A stretch of 64,000 nt of DNA from Aquitalea denitrificans (GTDB lineage Bacteria > Pseudomonadota > Gammaproteobacteria > Burkholderiales > Chromobacteriaceae), in NCBI RefSeq assembly GCF_009856625.1, contig NZ_CP047241.1, forward strand, positions 2,356,001-2,420,000, in the 5' to 3' direction. How positions within the stretch are numbered: the stretch's first letter is position 1; every line of letters begins with the position of its first letter. Made by a program: the position numbers and the translations under genes. Shown piece after piece: positions 19,512-28,151 of the stretch. Below the pieces are notes generated by a model. The model saw nothing but the letters and a program-made list of their open reading frames with translations, did no database searches and was not told the DNA's origin.

Positions 19512-21332
19512 TCAACCCCGCCGTGCCAGCCGCTGTAATACCGCTACCAGGGTATCGACTTCCTCGCAGGTGTTATAGAACGCCAGCGAAGGCCGCACCG
19601 TGGCTTCCAGCCCGAAGCGCCGCAGAATCGGTTGGGCGCAGTGGTGGCCGGAGCGCACCGCAATGCCTTCCTGATTCAGCGCCTTGCCCACTTCCTCGGT
19701 ACGATAACCCGGCAGCACGAAGGACAGCACGCTGGCCTTGTTGGCTGCCGTGCCGACCAGGCGCAAACCCGGCACTGACTGCAGGCCGTGGGTGGCATAC
19801 ACCAGCAGGTCGTGCTCGTAATGGGCAATGGCTTCCAGCCCGATACGCTCGACATAGTCGATGGCTGCGCCAAGGCCCACCGCGTCCGCGATATTGCCCG
19901 TGCCCGCCTCGAACTTGTTGGGTGCCGGCTGATACAGCGTTTTCTCGAAGGTGACATCGGCAATCATGTTGCCACCCCCTTGCCACGGCGGCATGCTGTC
20001 CAGCAACTCCTTCTTGCCGTACACCACGCCAATGCCGGTGGGTGCAAACACCTTGTGCCCGGAGAACACAAAGAAGTCAGCATCCAGCGCCTGTACGTTC
20101 ACCCGCATGTGCGAAACCGACTGCGCGCCATCCACCAGCACCCGCGCCCCGGCGGCATGCGCCAGCGCCACGATTTCCTGCACCGGTGTCACCGTGCCCA
20201 GCGCATTGGATACCTGGGTGATGGCTACCAGTTTGGTACGGCTGTTCAGCAGCTTGCGGTATTCGTCCAGCAGGATCTGCCCGCTGTCATCCACCGGAAT
20301 CACCCGGATTTTGGCTCCACTGGCTGCTGCCAGCATCTGCCAGGGAACGATGTTGGCGTGGTGTTCCAGCTGCGACACCACGATTTCATCGCCCGCGCCG
20401 ATATTCTGGCGTCCCCAGGTATTGGCCACCAGATTGATGGCTTCGGTGGCACCGCGCACGAAAATCACCTGATCCGGGCTGGAAGAGCCAATGAAACGGG
20501 CCACCTTGTTACGGGCCGCTTCATAGGCATCCGTCGCCCGTGCCGCCAGTTCATGCGCGGCGCGGTGGATATTGGAGTTTTCGTGCTGGTAGAAATAGGC
20601 CAGCCGGTCGATCACCGCTTGCGGCTTGTGCGTGGTGGCGGCGTTGTCCAGCCAGATCAAGGGCTTGCCATTCACCCGTTCGGCCAGGATGGGGAAGTCA
20701 CGTCGCACGGCGTTTATATCAAAGCCATGGCCGCGACTGGCCACCTTGCGGTCGAAATCCGGTGCCTTGCCATGCTGCGGCCACTCCTCGACAAAGTAAT
20801 AGCCATGGCTATTGCCCTGTGCGGGTGTTGCCAGCACCGGCTGTCGACTGTCACCGGCCAGCAGGGCGCGCAACTCATCCGCCCCCGGCAGGCCAAAGGA
20901 CTGCGCCGTAACCCGGTCATCCACCGGCAAATTGCTGGACGATGCCGGGTAAGCCGAGGATTCGCCGATAAAGTAATACGGCGAGGACGGCACGGCGGCA
21001 CCGGCAGCGGACGGGGCGGAAGGCTGGGCGGCGGCCAGTTGCGGAATGGCCGCACCATAGCCCTCCGGCACGGCATAGGCATGCGGACCACTACGGCCAA
21101 AGCCATCCAGCGCCGCCGGTTCCGGCGTGTGTGCGGCGGCAGCGGCCGGTTGTGGCGACAGCTGCGGACCGGCCACATCCAGATTCAGCCCATTGGACGC
21201 CGCTGGCGCACTGCCCGGCACCTGACCCGGCAAGGCGCTGAAGAAGGCATTGGCCAGATTCGCCAGTTGGGCGACATCCGGCAGGCCGTCTGGCAGGCCG
21301 GAAGGTTTACTTGTAGGTATCTGGGTAGTCAT
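19512..21332 (-). CDS. Encapsulin cargo: SufS-type cysteine desulfurase with N-terminal loading domain
   Basis: A PLP enzyme that takes sulfur from cysteine. The C-terminal about 400 residues are SufS-like, with the PLP lysine in FSGHKVFAPTGIG and the catalytic cysteine in RSGHHCAQP. The first about 205 residues are a low-complexity Ala/Pro/Ser-rich extension absent from SufS. It contains short conserved-looking islands: VAQLANLANAFFSALPG, AVPEGYG, PYYFIGES and YYFVEEW. In family 2A encapsulins this region carries the shell-targeting motifs. The ATG at 21332 lies inside the shell gene (26-base overlap), so cargo and shell synthesis are coupled. The total of 606 residues is the expected length for the cargo enzyme, not for housekeeping SufS. 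Confidence 0.95.
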   Translation of the reverse strand: MTTQIPTSKPSGLPDGLPDVAQLANLANAFFSALPGQVPGSAPAASNGLNLDVAGPQLSPQPAAAAAHTPEPAALDGFGRSGPHAYAVPEGYGAAIPQLAAAQPSAPSAAGAAVPSSPYYFIGESSAYPASSSNLPVDDRVTAQSFGLPGADELRALLAGDSRQPVLATPAQGNSHGYYFVEEWPQHGKAPDFDRKVASRGHGFDINAVRRDFPILAERVNGKPLIWLDNAATTHKPQAVIDRLAYFYQHENSNIHRAAHELAARATDAYEAARNKVARFIGSSSPDQVIFVRGATEAINLVANTWGRQNIGAGDEIVVSQLEHHANIVPWQMLAAASGAKIRVIPVDDSGQILLDEYRKLLNSRTKLVAITQVSNALGTVTPVQEIVALAHAAGARVLVDGAQSVSHMRVNVQALDADFFVFSGHKVFAPTGIGVVYGKKELLDSMPPWQGGGNMIADVTFEKTLYQPAPNKFEAGTGNIADAVGLGAAIDYVERIGLEAIAHYEHDLLVYATHGLQSVPGLRLVGTAANKASVLSFVLPGYRTEEVGKALNQEGIAVRSGHHCAQPILRRFGLEATVRPSLAFYNTCEEVDTLVAVLQRLARRG

Positions 21333-22239
21333 GGTACTTGCCAATCTCCACGTCTTCGAGCACGGCCAGCGCATCTTCGGTCAGCACGGCCAGCGAGCAA
21401 TACAGCGAAATCAGGTAGGACGCGATGGCGTTGCGGTTGATGCCCATGAAGCGCACCGACAGGCCCGGACTCTGTTCGCCGGCCACACCCGGCTGGTACA
21501 GGCCGATCACACCCTGGCGCTTTTCACCCACGCGCAGCAGCAGGATCTTGGTCTTGCCGTCTTCATCGATAGGCAGCTTGTCCGACGGGATGATGGGCAC
21601 ACCGCGCCAGGTGATGAACTGCGAACCGAACAGGCTTACGGTCGGCGGCGGCACGCCACGACGGGTGCATTCGCGGCCGAAGGCGGCAATGGCCAGCGGG
21701 TGGGCCAGGAAGAAGCCCGGCTCTTTCCATACCTTGGTCAACAGCTCGTCCAGATCGTCCGGGGTCGGTGCGCCGGTGAGGGTGGAGATGCGCTGGGTGT
21801 CGTCCACATTGGCCAGCAAGCCGTATTCCGGGTTGTTGATCAGCTCGGATTCCTGGCGTTCCTTGATGGTTTCAATGGTCAGGCGCAGCTGTTCCTTGAT
21901 CTGGTCGTGCGGGCTGCTGTACAGGTCGGACACGCGGGTGTGCACGTCCAGCACGGTGGTGACCGCATTGAGGAACAGCTCACGCGGCTGTTCTTCGTAA
22001 TCGACAAAGGTTTGCGGCAGTTCGGATTCGTCGCGCTGCGAGCAGGCTACCTGTACCCCGGCGGCGTTCTTGACACGGTTAAGCCGGAAAATGCCCGCTT
22101 CTACCGGCGACCATTGCAGCAGATGCACCAGCCAGCGCGGGCTGATGGTGGACAACTGCGGTACGGTTTTGGTGGCATTGGCTAGCTGGCGCGCGGCGTT
22201 GTCGCCCAGTGCCTGTTTGACGTCCTGATGTTGAGACAT
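21307..22239 (-). CDS. Family 2A encapsulin shell protein (SrpI-like)
   Basis: A 310-residue HK97-fold capsid-like protein that self-assembles into a protein nanocompartment. It matches the SrpI-type family 2A shell by its opening (ALGDNAARQLANATKTVPQL, RWLVHLLQWSPVEAGIFRLNR) and by its A-domain end (GLSVRFMGINRNAIASYLIS). The ATG at 22239 follows GGAGCAGAC; the longer frame upstream has no such site. Family knowledge: these shells enclose a cysteine desulfurase and are induced on sulfur limitation or store elemental sulfur. Here the cargo gene follows with overlap, and a serine acetyltransferase and rhodanese precede it. Confidence 0.95.
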   Translation of the reverse strand: MSQHQDVKQALGDNAARQLANATKTVPQLSTISPRWLVHLLQWSPVEAGIFRLNRVKNAAGVQVACSQRDESELPQTFVDYEEQPRELFLNAVTTVLDVHTRVSDLYSSPHDQIKEQLRLTIETIKERQESELINNPEYGLLANVDDTQRISTLTGAPTPDDLDELLTKVWKEPGFFLAHPLAIAAFGRECTRRGVPPPTVSLFGSQFITWRGVPIIPSDKLPIDEDGKTKILLLRVGEKRQGVIGLYQPGVAGEQSPGLSVRFMGINRNAIASYLISLYCSLAVLTEDALAVLEDVEIGKYHDYPDTYK

Positions 22240-22384
22240 GTCTGCTCCATAAGGGATGGTGGAAGAAACAAAACTGCAGGCAACACAGCCCCCTTGCCGG
22301 CGGCCTGCAGGCAAAGCTCCGCCCTGCCCGCTGCCCATGCAGCGGGATCAGGTGGTCAATCCGTGATTGGTAGTGGTGCGGTTA

Positions 22385-22500
22385 AGAGCGGCTAACAAAA
22401 TAGCGTAGCGTCCCTGGGGCAAGGCCTGCCGCCGCAGACAGTACAAGTAGTACGGCAAGGCGGCGCAACGCAGCAGCAGGGTTTTTGTTAGCTGCTCTAT
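22385..22500. repeat. About 116-bp MITE-like element with terminal inverted repeats
   Basis: The left end reads GAGCGGCTAACAAAA (22386-22400) and the right end, reversed, reads AGAGCAGCTAACAAAA (22498-22483): near-identical terminal inverted repeats. The interior contains complementary stretches (GGCAAGGC and GCCTTGCC types, and GTACAAGTAGTAC), so it should fold into a long hairpin. It sits inside the encapsulin operon between the serine acetyltransferase and the shell gene, and its right edge supplies the TAG stop of the acetyltransferase. A matching single end occurs at 57478-57507. Confidence 0.7.
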
Positions 22501-23441
22501 GGTGGGGCTGCTTGCAGGCTGGCCTGGCTAATCTGACTGCCCGGCGGCACGCTGCGGGTGAGCCAGACATTGCCGCCTATGCTGGAGCCACGCCCAATGG
22601 TGATGCGCCCCAGCACGGTGGCACCGGCATAAATCACCACATCGTCTTCCACGATGGGGTGGCGCGGCTGGCCCTTGAGCAAGCTGCCATCCTCGCCCTG
22701 TTCGAAGCGTTTGGCCCCCAGGGTGACAGCCTGATACAGCCGCACCCGCTCACCGATGACGGCGGTTTCGCCTATCACCACGCCGGTGCCGTGATCGATG
22801 AAGAAGCCGGCACCGATCTGCGCGCCGGGGTGAATGTCGATACCGGTTTCACCATGGGCGATTTCGGCAATGATGCGCGCCACCAGCGGCAGGCCGGCGC
22901 GATACAGCAAGTGCGCCAGGCGGTGATGCAGAATGGCGTTGATGCCGGGATAGCACAGCAGCACTTCATCCACACTGCGCGCTGCCGGATCGCCTTGCCA
23001 GGCGGCGGTAATGTCGGCATCCAGCAGGCGACGCTGATCGGGCAAGGCGGCGGCAAACTGCTGAACAATGGCCACCGACTGGGCCTCGATATCCTCTGCC
23101 GACAAACCGTTCAAGCGGGCGCTATAGCGCAGCTCCAGCACTACTTGCTCGGCCAGCGCATCCAGCGCCACCGCCAGGCTGTGGCCGACGAAAAAGTCCT
23201 CGCTGCTGTCACGCAGCCCTGGCGGACCCAGCCGCATCGGAAACAGCGCCGCTGCCAGCGTGGCCACGATGTCACGCAAGGCGGTACGGGACGGAAACTC
23301 GCGGGTGGAAAAATCCCGCAAACGGCCCTGGCTTTGCCGCCAGTCGGCACGCGCCGCATGCAGGGCGCTGACTACACTGTCCAGATGCCAGTCGTGTACC
23401 ACCGGCTGGGCAGGACCAAAGGGGCGGACCAGATCATTCAT
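22497..23441 (-). CDS. Serine O-acetyltransferase (EpsC/CysE-like) of the encapsulin operon
   Basis: Makes O-acetylserine from serine and acetyl-CoA, the carbon acceptor for cysteine synthesis. The C-terminal left-handed beta-helix with hexapeptide repeats is clear (IDIHPGAQIGAGFFIDHG, VVIGETAVIGERV, VTLGAKRF) with catalytic His in HGETG and DHGTG segments. The N-terminal helical part and internal insertions make it 314 residues, longer than CysE and typical of the EpsC-like type found in family 2A encapsulin operons. The start is uncertain: the ATG at 23441 is chosen; a TTG at 23498 would overlap the rhodanese gene by 16 bases. Downstream is a 116-bp repeat, then the shell gene. Confidence 0.92.
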   Translation of the reverse strand: MNDLVRPFGPAQPVVHDWHLDSVVSALHAARADWRQSQGRLRDFSTREFPSRTALRDIVATLAAALFPMRLGPPGLRDSSEDFFVGHSLAVALDALAEQVVLELRYSARLNGLSAEDIEAQSVAIVQQFAAALPDQRRLLDADITAAWQGDPAARSVDEVLLCYPGINAILHHRLAHLLYRAGLPLVARIIAEIAHGETGIDIHPGAQIGAGFFIDHGTGVVIGETAVIGERVRLYQAVTLGAKRFEQGEDGSLLKGQPRHPIVEDDVVIYAGATVLGRITIGRGSSIGGNVWLTRSVPPGSQISQASLQAAPP

Positions 23442-23482
23442 CGCTGCACTCGCGCTATCGTCACTCGGGCCGGAGCCGGGTT

Positions 23483-24028
23483 TCAGTCCTGCTGCCAAGG
23501 CAGGTTCCAGTAGCGCCAGCCGCCCACATCGCCGCGCTGGTTTTGGCTGTCCAGATCGCCTTCAAACCCTTCCAGCACGTTGTACACCTGGGTAAAGCCG
23601 GCCTTGGCGGCTGCCTCGGCCGCGGCAGCGGAACGCTTGCCACTGCGGCACAGCAGCACCACGATGCTGTCCTTGCCACCGGTCTTGTTTTCCAACTCGC
23701 GCAGGAAGCGCGGATTCTTGATCAGCGCCGTGCCGGTCTGCCAGGCCACATGCAGCGAGCCAGGCACCTGGCCGACGAATTTGCGCTCTTCGGCGGTACG
23801 CACATCCACCAGCGTGGCCACACCGGCATCCACCAGCGACCAGGCTTCCAGCGGATACAGTGCGCCGGTATAGGCAAGGCCGCTGTCTGCGGCACGCAGG
23901 CGGGCGATTTCCAGCAGCTCTTCGCTGGCACTGACTGCGTCGGTGGCACTGAGGTGATGGCCGCTAGGTCGGGCCTGGTTGGTATTCGGGGTGGTGCTGG
24001 AGGTGGTGTTGGTCTGCAGTTGCGTCAT
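23483..24028 (-). CDS. Single-domain rhodanese of the encapsulin operon
   Basis: A 181-residue rhodanese-like sulfurtransferase. The active-site loop VVLLCRSGKRSAAAA contains the persulfide-forming cysteine, and the CH2 motif region (ATLVDVRTAEERKFVGQVPGS) is present. The first about 45 residues are Thr/Ser/Asn-rich and look disordered. The ATG at 24028 follows GGGAGACCAAT. It is the promoter-proximal gene of the operon. By context it probably accepts or passes on sulfane sulfur made by the encapsulated desulfurase (inference). Confidence 0.93.
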   Translation of the reverse strand: MTQLQTNTTSSTTPNTNQARPSGHHLSATDAVSASEELLEIARLRAADSGLAYTGALYPLEAWSLVDAGVATLVDVRTAEERKFVGQVPGSLHVAWQTGTALIKNPRFLRELENKTGGKDSIVVLLCRSGKRSAAAAEAAAKAGFTQVYNVLEGFEGDLDSQNQRGDVGGWRYWNLPWQQD

Positions 24029-24141
24029 ATTGGTCTCCCTGGCTGATGCCATCTGGCTTGCAGACCAATATACGCGGCAGCGTGCCGCTGACTAAGCAAG
24101 AAAAACTGCAGTGATTATGAAGAAAATAGATAACCATGCCG

Positions 24142-24150
24142 TTCTTATGG
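24142..24150 (-). promoter_or_regulatory. CCATAAG motif upstream of the encapsulin operon, candidate sulfur-regulator half-site
   Basis: Reading toward the rhodanese gene, CCATAAGAA occurs 114 bases before its ATG in an AT-rich leader. The same CCATAAG core occurs as an inverted pair upstream of ssuE (31730-31776). A shared regulator such as CysB or Cbl is a reasonable guess; the motif was compared by eye only. Confidence 0.35.
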
Positions 24151-24243
24151 AATTTTCTGGCATAGCAAAATGAATACGCTTATCAACAGCTTGTGTGTAC
24201 TTAAAAAAGCATCAGAAAGCGTAATAGAAAGCCGTGCAAATAC

Positions 24244-24273
24244 AAAACGGGATGGCGTTTGCCATCCCGTTTT
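24244..24273 (-). terminator. metQ terminator
   Basis: A perfect 13-base stem (24244-24256 with 24261-24273) with a 4-base loop and T run on the minus strand, 28 bases past the metQ stop. It separates metNIQ from the encapsulin operon leader. Confidence 0.88.
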
Positions 24274-24300
24274 CAGTCAGCAGTGCGTATCAAGTCCGGA

Positions 24301-25089
24301 TCAGAACGCCGGAATCACCGCGCCCTGGTACTTGGTTTCGATGAACTTCTTGGCTTCCGGGCTGTTCAGCGCAGCAGCCAGTTTCTTGATGGCGGCGCTG
24401 TTCTTGTTGTCGGCACGGGCCACCAGCAGGTTGGCATACGGCGAGGTGGTTTCGGTAAACAGCGCATCACGCTTCGGGTTCAGCTTGGCTTCCAGCGCGT
24501 AGTTGGCGTTGATCAGCGCAACATCCACCTGGTTCAGCACGCGCGGCAGGGTAGCGGCTTCCAGTTCCTTGATCTTGATGTTCTTCGGGTTGGACACGAT
24601 GTCCTTGGTGGTCGGGTAGATGTTCTTGCGGTCCTTCAGCTTGATCACACCGCCCTGATCCAGCAGCAGCAGTGCGCGGCCGGCATTGGTCGGGTCATTC
24701 GGGATGGCCACGGTAGCGCCCTGCGGCAGGTCAGCCACTTTCTTGTACTTGCTGGAATAAGCGGCAAACGGCTCGATGTGTACCGGCTTGGAAGCCACCA
24801 CCAGATGGGTGCCACGGTCCTTGTTGAACTTGTCCAGATACGGAATGTGCTGGAAGAAGTTGGCATCCAGCTGCTTTTCTTCTACCTGGGTGTTGGGCAA
24901 CACGTAGTCGTTGAACACCTTTACTTGCAGATCCACGCCCTGCTTGGCCAGGGTGGGCTTCAGGGCTTCGAGGATTTCAGCATGCGGCACCGGCGAGGCA
25001 GCCACGGTCAGCTTTACATTTTCGGCGTGGACGGCCAGGGCGGCCACGCTCAGGCTCAGGGCAGCAAACAGCTTGGAAACGCGTTTCAT
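24301..25089 (-). CDS. metQ: Methionine-binding protein MetQ
   Basis: The periplasmic binding protein of the D/L-methionine ABC importer, 262 residues. The mature sequence is NlpA/MetQ family (VKLTVAASPVPHAEILE, LDANFFQHIPYLDKFN). The signal peptide (LFAALSLSVAALAVHA) has no lipobox cysteine, so it looks like a soluble periplasmic protein rather than the lipoprotein of E. coli. The ATG at 25089 follows GGAG at 9 bases. It is the last gene of metNIQ, 107 bases after metI, and ends at a strong terminator. Confidence 0.93.
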   Translation of the reverse strand: MKRVSKLFAALSLSVAALAVHAENVKLTVAASPVPHAEILEALKPTLAKQGVDLQVKVFNDYVLPNTQVEEKQLDANFFQHIPYLDKFNKDRGTHLVVASKPVHIEPFAAYSSKYKKVADLPQGATVAIPNDPTNAGRALLLLDQGGVIKLKDRKNIYPTTKDIVSNPKNIKIKELEAATLPRVLNQVDVALINANYALEAKLNPKRDALFTETTSPYANLLVARADNKNSAAIKKLAAALNSPEAKKFIETKYQGAVIPAF

Positions 25090-25196
25090 CGTTTTTTTCT
25101 CCAGATCAATGGGCAAAGGGGCTCCATACAGCCGGTCAAGTCCGGCTGTACAGGAATTCACAACAAAGGGAATTCAGTAATGTGCTGGCGGCTGAA

Positions 25197-25874
25197 TCAG
25201 CCGAAGCGACAGCGGCGCACCAGGGCGTCGCCTGCGGTTTGCAGGGCTTGTACCAGCACCAGCAGCAGGGCCACGGTGACGATCATCACCTCGGTCTGGA
25301 AGCGCTGATAGCCGTAGCGGATGGCCAGATCGCCCAGACCGCCGCCGCCGATCACCCCGGACATGGCGGTGTAACCCACCAGCGCCACGGCGGTAACGGT
25401 AGCCGCGCCGATCAGACCGGGCATGGCCTCGGGCAGCAGTACCTTGAACACGATCTGCGGCAGCTTGGCACCCATGGACTGGCTGGCTTCAATCACGCCG
25501 CGGTCGATTTCGCGCAGCACGTTTTCCACCAGGCGGCCAAAGAAGGGAATGGCCCCCACCACCAGCGGCACGATGGCACCGGCCACGCCGATGGAAGTAC
25601 CCACCAGCAACAGGGTGAGCGGAATCAGCACGATCAGCAAAATGACAAACGGCAGTGAGCGCAGCACGTTCACCAGGAAAGACAGTACCGCATACAGGCG
25701 CGGGCGGGCACGCAGCTGGCCCGGTGCGCTGATGTACAGCAGCACGCCCAGCGGCAGGCCGAATACGATGGTAAACAGCAGGGACACGCCCAGCATGGTC
25801 AGGGTATCCAGCGTGGCGGTGCCGATTTCCGGCCAGTCCACCGTCAACAACAGGCTTGGGTCGAATCCGCTCAT
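25197..25874 (-). CDS. metI: Methionine ABC transporter permease MetI
   Basis: A 225-residue inner-membrane permease with about five spans and the EAA-loop signature (EASQSMGAKLPQIVFKVLLP) that contacts the ATPase. The ATG at 25874 overlaps the metN stop by 4 bases (ATGA), supporting this start over a TTG at 25889. It transports methionine with MetN and MetQ. Confidence 0.94.
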   Translation of the reverse strand: MSGFDPSLLLTVDWPEIGTATLDTLTMLGVSLLFTIVFGLPLGVLLYISAPGQLRARPRLYAVLSFLVNVLRSLPFVILLIVLIPLTLLLVGTSIGVAGAIVPLVVGAIPFFGRLVENVLREIDRGVIEASQSMGAKLPQIVFKVLLPEAMPGLIGAATVTAVALVGYTAMSGVIGGGGLGDLAIRYGYQRFQTEVMIVTVALLLVLVQALQTAGDALVRRCRFG

Positions 25875-26884
25875 GCCAGCACCTCGCAACGTACACCCTC
25901 GCGGGCAAAAATCTCCGGCAAGGCCGGCAGTTCCACATCAGACGCCACCACGCCCACCAGCAGCTGGCCGCAAGGCGTGTCACGGATTTCGCTCAAGGTC
26001 CCGCTGAGCAGGTTGACGCGCAGGCCGGTTTCGCGGCCCACCTTGTCCAGCACCGGGCTGAGCGTGGGCTCGCCGACAAAGGTGAGCTTGAGCAGCGGCA
26101 CGCCAATGCGCGCGCGCCAGGCCTCCACCCGCTCGCCCTGACCAAAACCGGTTTCGGCCAGCAGGCTGCGGGTGACGGCATGCTGCGGCTGCAGGAACAC
26201 GTCCAGCACATTGCCCTTTTCCACCACCTTGCCGTGATCCATCACCGATACGTGATCGCACAATTGGCGAATAACGCGCATGTCGTGGGTAATCAGCACG
26301 ATGGTGAGATTGAGCTGGCGGTTGATGTCGGCCAGCAGGGCCAGAATGGAATCGGTGGTTTCCGGGTCCAGCGCCGAAGTAGCTTCGTCACACAGCAGCA
26401 GGTCCGGGTGATTGGCCAGTGCACGGGCAATGCCCACGCGTTGCTTTTGCCCGCCGGACAATTGCGACGGACGCTTTTCCTTGTGATCGGCCAGGCCCAC
26501 CAGTTGCAGCAGCTCATCCACGCGGGCATCCATTTGTGCCGGGGTCAAGCCACCTGCCAGCTCCAGCGGGAAGCGCACATTGCCGCCCACGGTGCGCGAA
26601 CGCAGCAGATTGAAATGCTGGAACACCATGCCGATGCGCTGGCGACGTTGTTGCAGCGCAGCTTCCGGCAGCGCGGTGAGTTCCTGCTCACCCAGCGTCA
26701 CCGTGCCACTATCCGGACGTTCCAACAGGTTGAGACAACGAATCAGGGTACTTTTACCGGCCCCCGAGCGACCGATGATGCCGTAGATTTCACCGGCGGC
26801 CACTTGCAGGCTGACATCGTCCAGCGCGGCGATGCGGCGGCCTTCATGGCTGAAATGCTTGCTGAGATTGCGTACTTCTATCAT
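25871..26884 (-). CDS. metN: Methionine ABC transporter ATPase MetN
   Basis: A 337-residue ATPase: Walker A GRSGAGKST (about 38-46), ABC signature LSGGQKQRVGIARAL, Walker B LLLCDEATSALDPE. The C-terminal about 90 residues form the NIL/ACT-like domain that binds methionine and shuts the transporter when internal methionine is high. First gene of metNIQ. The AT-rich leader upstream (26950-27040) should hold the promoter, but no clear operator or S-adenosylmethionine riboswitch was seen. Confidence 0.95.
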   Translation of the reverse strand: MIEVRNLSKHFSHEGRRIAALDDVSLQVAAGEIYGIIGRSGAGKSTLIRCLNLLERPDSGTVTLGEQELTALPEAALQQRRQRIGMVFQHFNLLRSRTVGGNVRFPLELAGGLTPAQMDARVDELLQLVGLADHKEKRPSQLSGGQKQRVGIARALANHPDLLLCDEATSALDPETTDSILALLADINRQLNLTIVLITHDMRVIRQLCDHVSVMDHGKVVEKGNVLDVFLQPQHAVTRSLLAETGFGQGERVEAWRARIGVPLLKLTFVGEPTLSPVLDKVGRETGLRVNLLSGTLSEIRDTPCGQLLVGVVASDVELPALPEIFAREGVRCEVLA

Positions 26885-27109
26885 ACCGTCTGCGTTCTAT
26901 CCCCTGCCCTGATCAGGCAGAAAGCGGGTGAGCGACGGGGGATAACCCGTCAGGAGTGGCAAGTCTAGCGATAGTTGCTGCAAACCAAAAATAATAAAAA
27001 TTTTGTTGTATATCGTTTTGAAGAATATTGGATACAGAAGACTGCACCCCTCCACCGCCGCTTGCCAGCCGCACCCGCGCGACCTGCAAGCGGCAGTCGT
27101 CACCGGCGC

Positions 27110-27328
27110 TCAAGCCAGCGTGGCGATGGATACTTCAGTGGATTTGACGAAGGCCACCACCGGCGAGCCCACTTTCAGTTGCAATTCGCGCACCGAACGG
27201 GTGGTGATCACCGAGGTGACAATGCCGGAGGCGGTTTCCACATCCACTTCGGACAACACCGGCCCTTCGATGATTTCCTTGATCACGCCCTTGAACTGAT
27301 TACGCACGTTAATGGATTGAATGCTCAT
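27110..27328 (-). CDS. ssuF: Molbindin-like protein SsuF
   Basis: A 72-residue single Mop/TOBE domain (MSIQSINVRNQFKGVIKEI, VTSVITTRSVRELQLKVG), the fold that oligomerises to bind molybdate or other oxyanions. It is 21 bases downstream of ssuB with its own ribosome site (AAGGAAAAATC). A molbindin in the same place is part of the ssuEADCBF cluster of Pseudomonas putida, where it is needed for growth on sulfate esters and sulfonates. Its biochemical role is not settled. Confidence 0.9.
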   Translation of the reverse strand: MSIQSINVRNQFKGVIKEIIEGPVLSEVDVETASGIVTSVITTRSVRELQLKVGSPVVAFVKSTEVSIATLA

Positions 27329-27349
27329 GATTTTTCCTTGGTGATGGGT

Positions 27350-28144
27350 TTACAAGGCCCAGTGCAGCTGCGAAAAATGCAGCGACGCGAGCGGTATTTC
27401 ATTGATTAAGGGTGCATTGAAGGAAGGCCCTTGCAGCACGCGTTGCAGGATGTGCTGTTCCAGTGCCACAAAGCGGCTATCGGCCGGGTTGCGGCTGCGT
27501 GGCAGCTCCACCGGTAAATCCAGCGCCACCCGGCCCTCTTCCAGCAAGACCACGCGGTCGGCCAGCGTCACCGCCTCGCTGACATCGTGCGTCACCAGCA
27601 CCGTGGTGCAGCCATGCTGCTGCCACAAGCGCTCGATCAGGCTCTGCATTTCCAGCCGGGTGAGTGCATCCAGCGCGCCCAGCGGTTCGTCCAGCAATAG
27701 CAGCGAGGGCTGATGCACCAGCGCCCGCGCCAGGGCCACCCGCTGGCGCTGACCGCCGGACAGCCGGGCCGGCCATTCCTGCGCCCGGTCCCCCAGCCCT
27801 ACTTCGGCCAGAGCCTGTTCGGCTTCACCACGACGGCTGGCCGGCAAACCCAGCGCCACATTGTCCAGCACGCTTTTCCACGGCAGCAGGCGGGCTTCCT
27901 GAAACATCACCCGCACGCTTTGCCCGGCCGGCTGTTGCAGCAAACCGCCGTCGGCCTGATCCAGCCCGGCCAGCAGGCGCAGCAAGGTGCTTTTGCCGCA
28001 ACCGGAACGGCCGACAATGGCCAGGAACTGACCTTGCGGGATGTGCAGGTCCAGCGCATCCAGCACCACGCGCTCGCCAAAGCGCCGGATAAGGCCCTGT
28101 AGCAAAATGGGGCTGCCGGTTTTGAGATCATCCAGTTTCATCAT
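27350..28144 (-). CDS. ssuB: Aliphatic sulfonate ABC transporter ATPase SsuB
   Basis: A 264-residue ATPase energising alkanesulfonate import: Walker [11 protein letters not shown]-loop [13 protein letters not shown], signature [15 protein letters not shown], Walker [13 protein letters not shown], typical of the nitrate/sulfonate/taurine subgroup. The gene starts 7 bases after ssuC with GAGGAG inside the ssuC end; either of two consecutive ATGs (28144, 28141) may be used. Confidence 0.95.
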   Translation of the reverse strand: MMKLDDLKTGSPILLQGLIRRFGERVVLDALDLHIPQGQFLAIVGRSGCGKSTLLRLLAGLDQADGGLLQQPAGQSVRVMFQEARLLPWKSVLDNVALGLPASRRGEAEQALAEVGLGDRAQEWPARLSGGQRQRVALARALVHQPSLLLLDEPLGALDALTRLEMQSLIERLWQQHGCTTVLVTHDVSEAVTLADRVVLLEEGRVALDLPVELPRSRNPADSRFVALEQHILQRVLQGPSFNAPLINEIPLASLHFSQLHWAL

Positions 28145-28151
28145 GTTCTCC

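Noticed and set aside
21307..22239. HK97-like shell gene as a prophage capsid remnant
   Set aside because: No portal, terminase or tail genes; flanking genes are the cargo and sulfur enzymes typical of family 2A encapsulin operons.
27058..27096. GCCGCTTGC / GCAAGCGGC inverted repeat after ssuF as a terminator
   Set aside because: The loop is long (about 20 bases) and no T tract follows on the minus strand.
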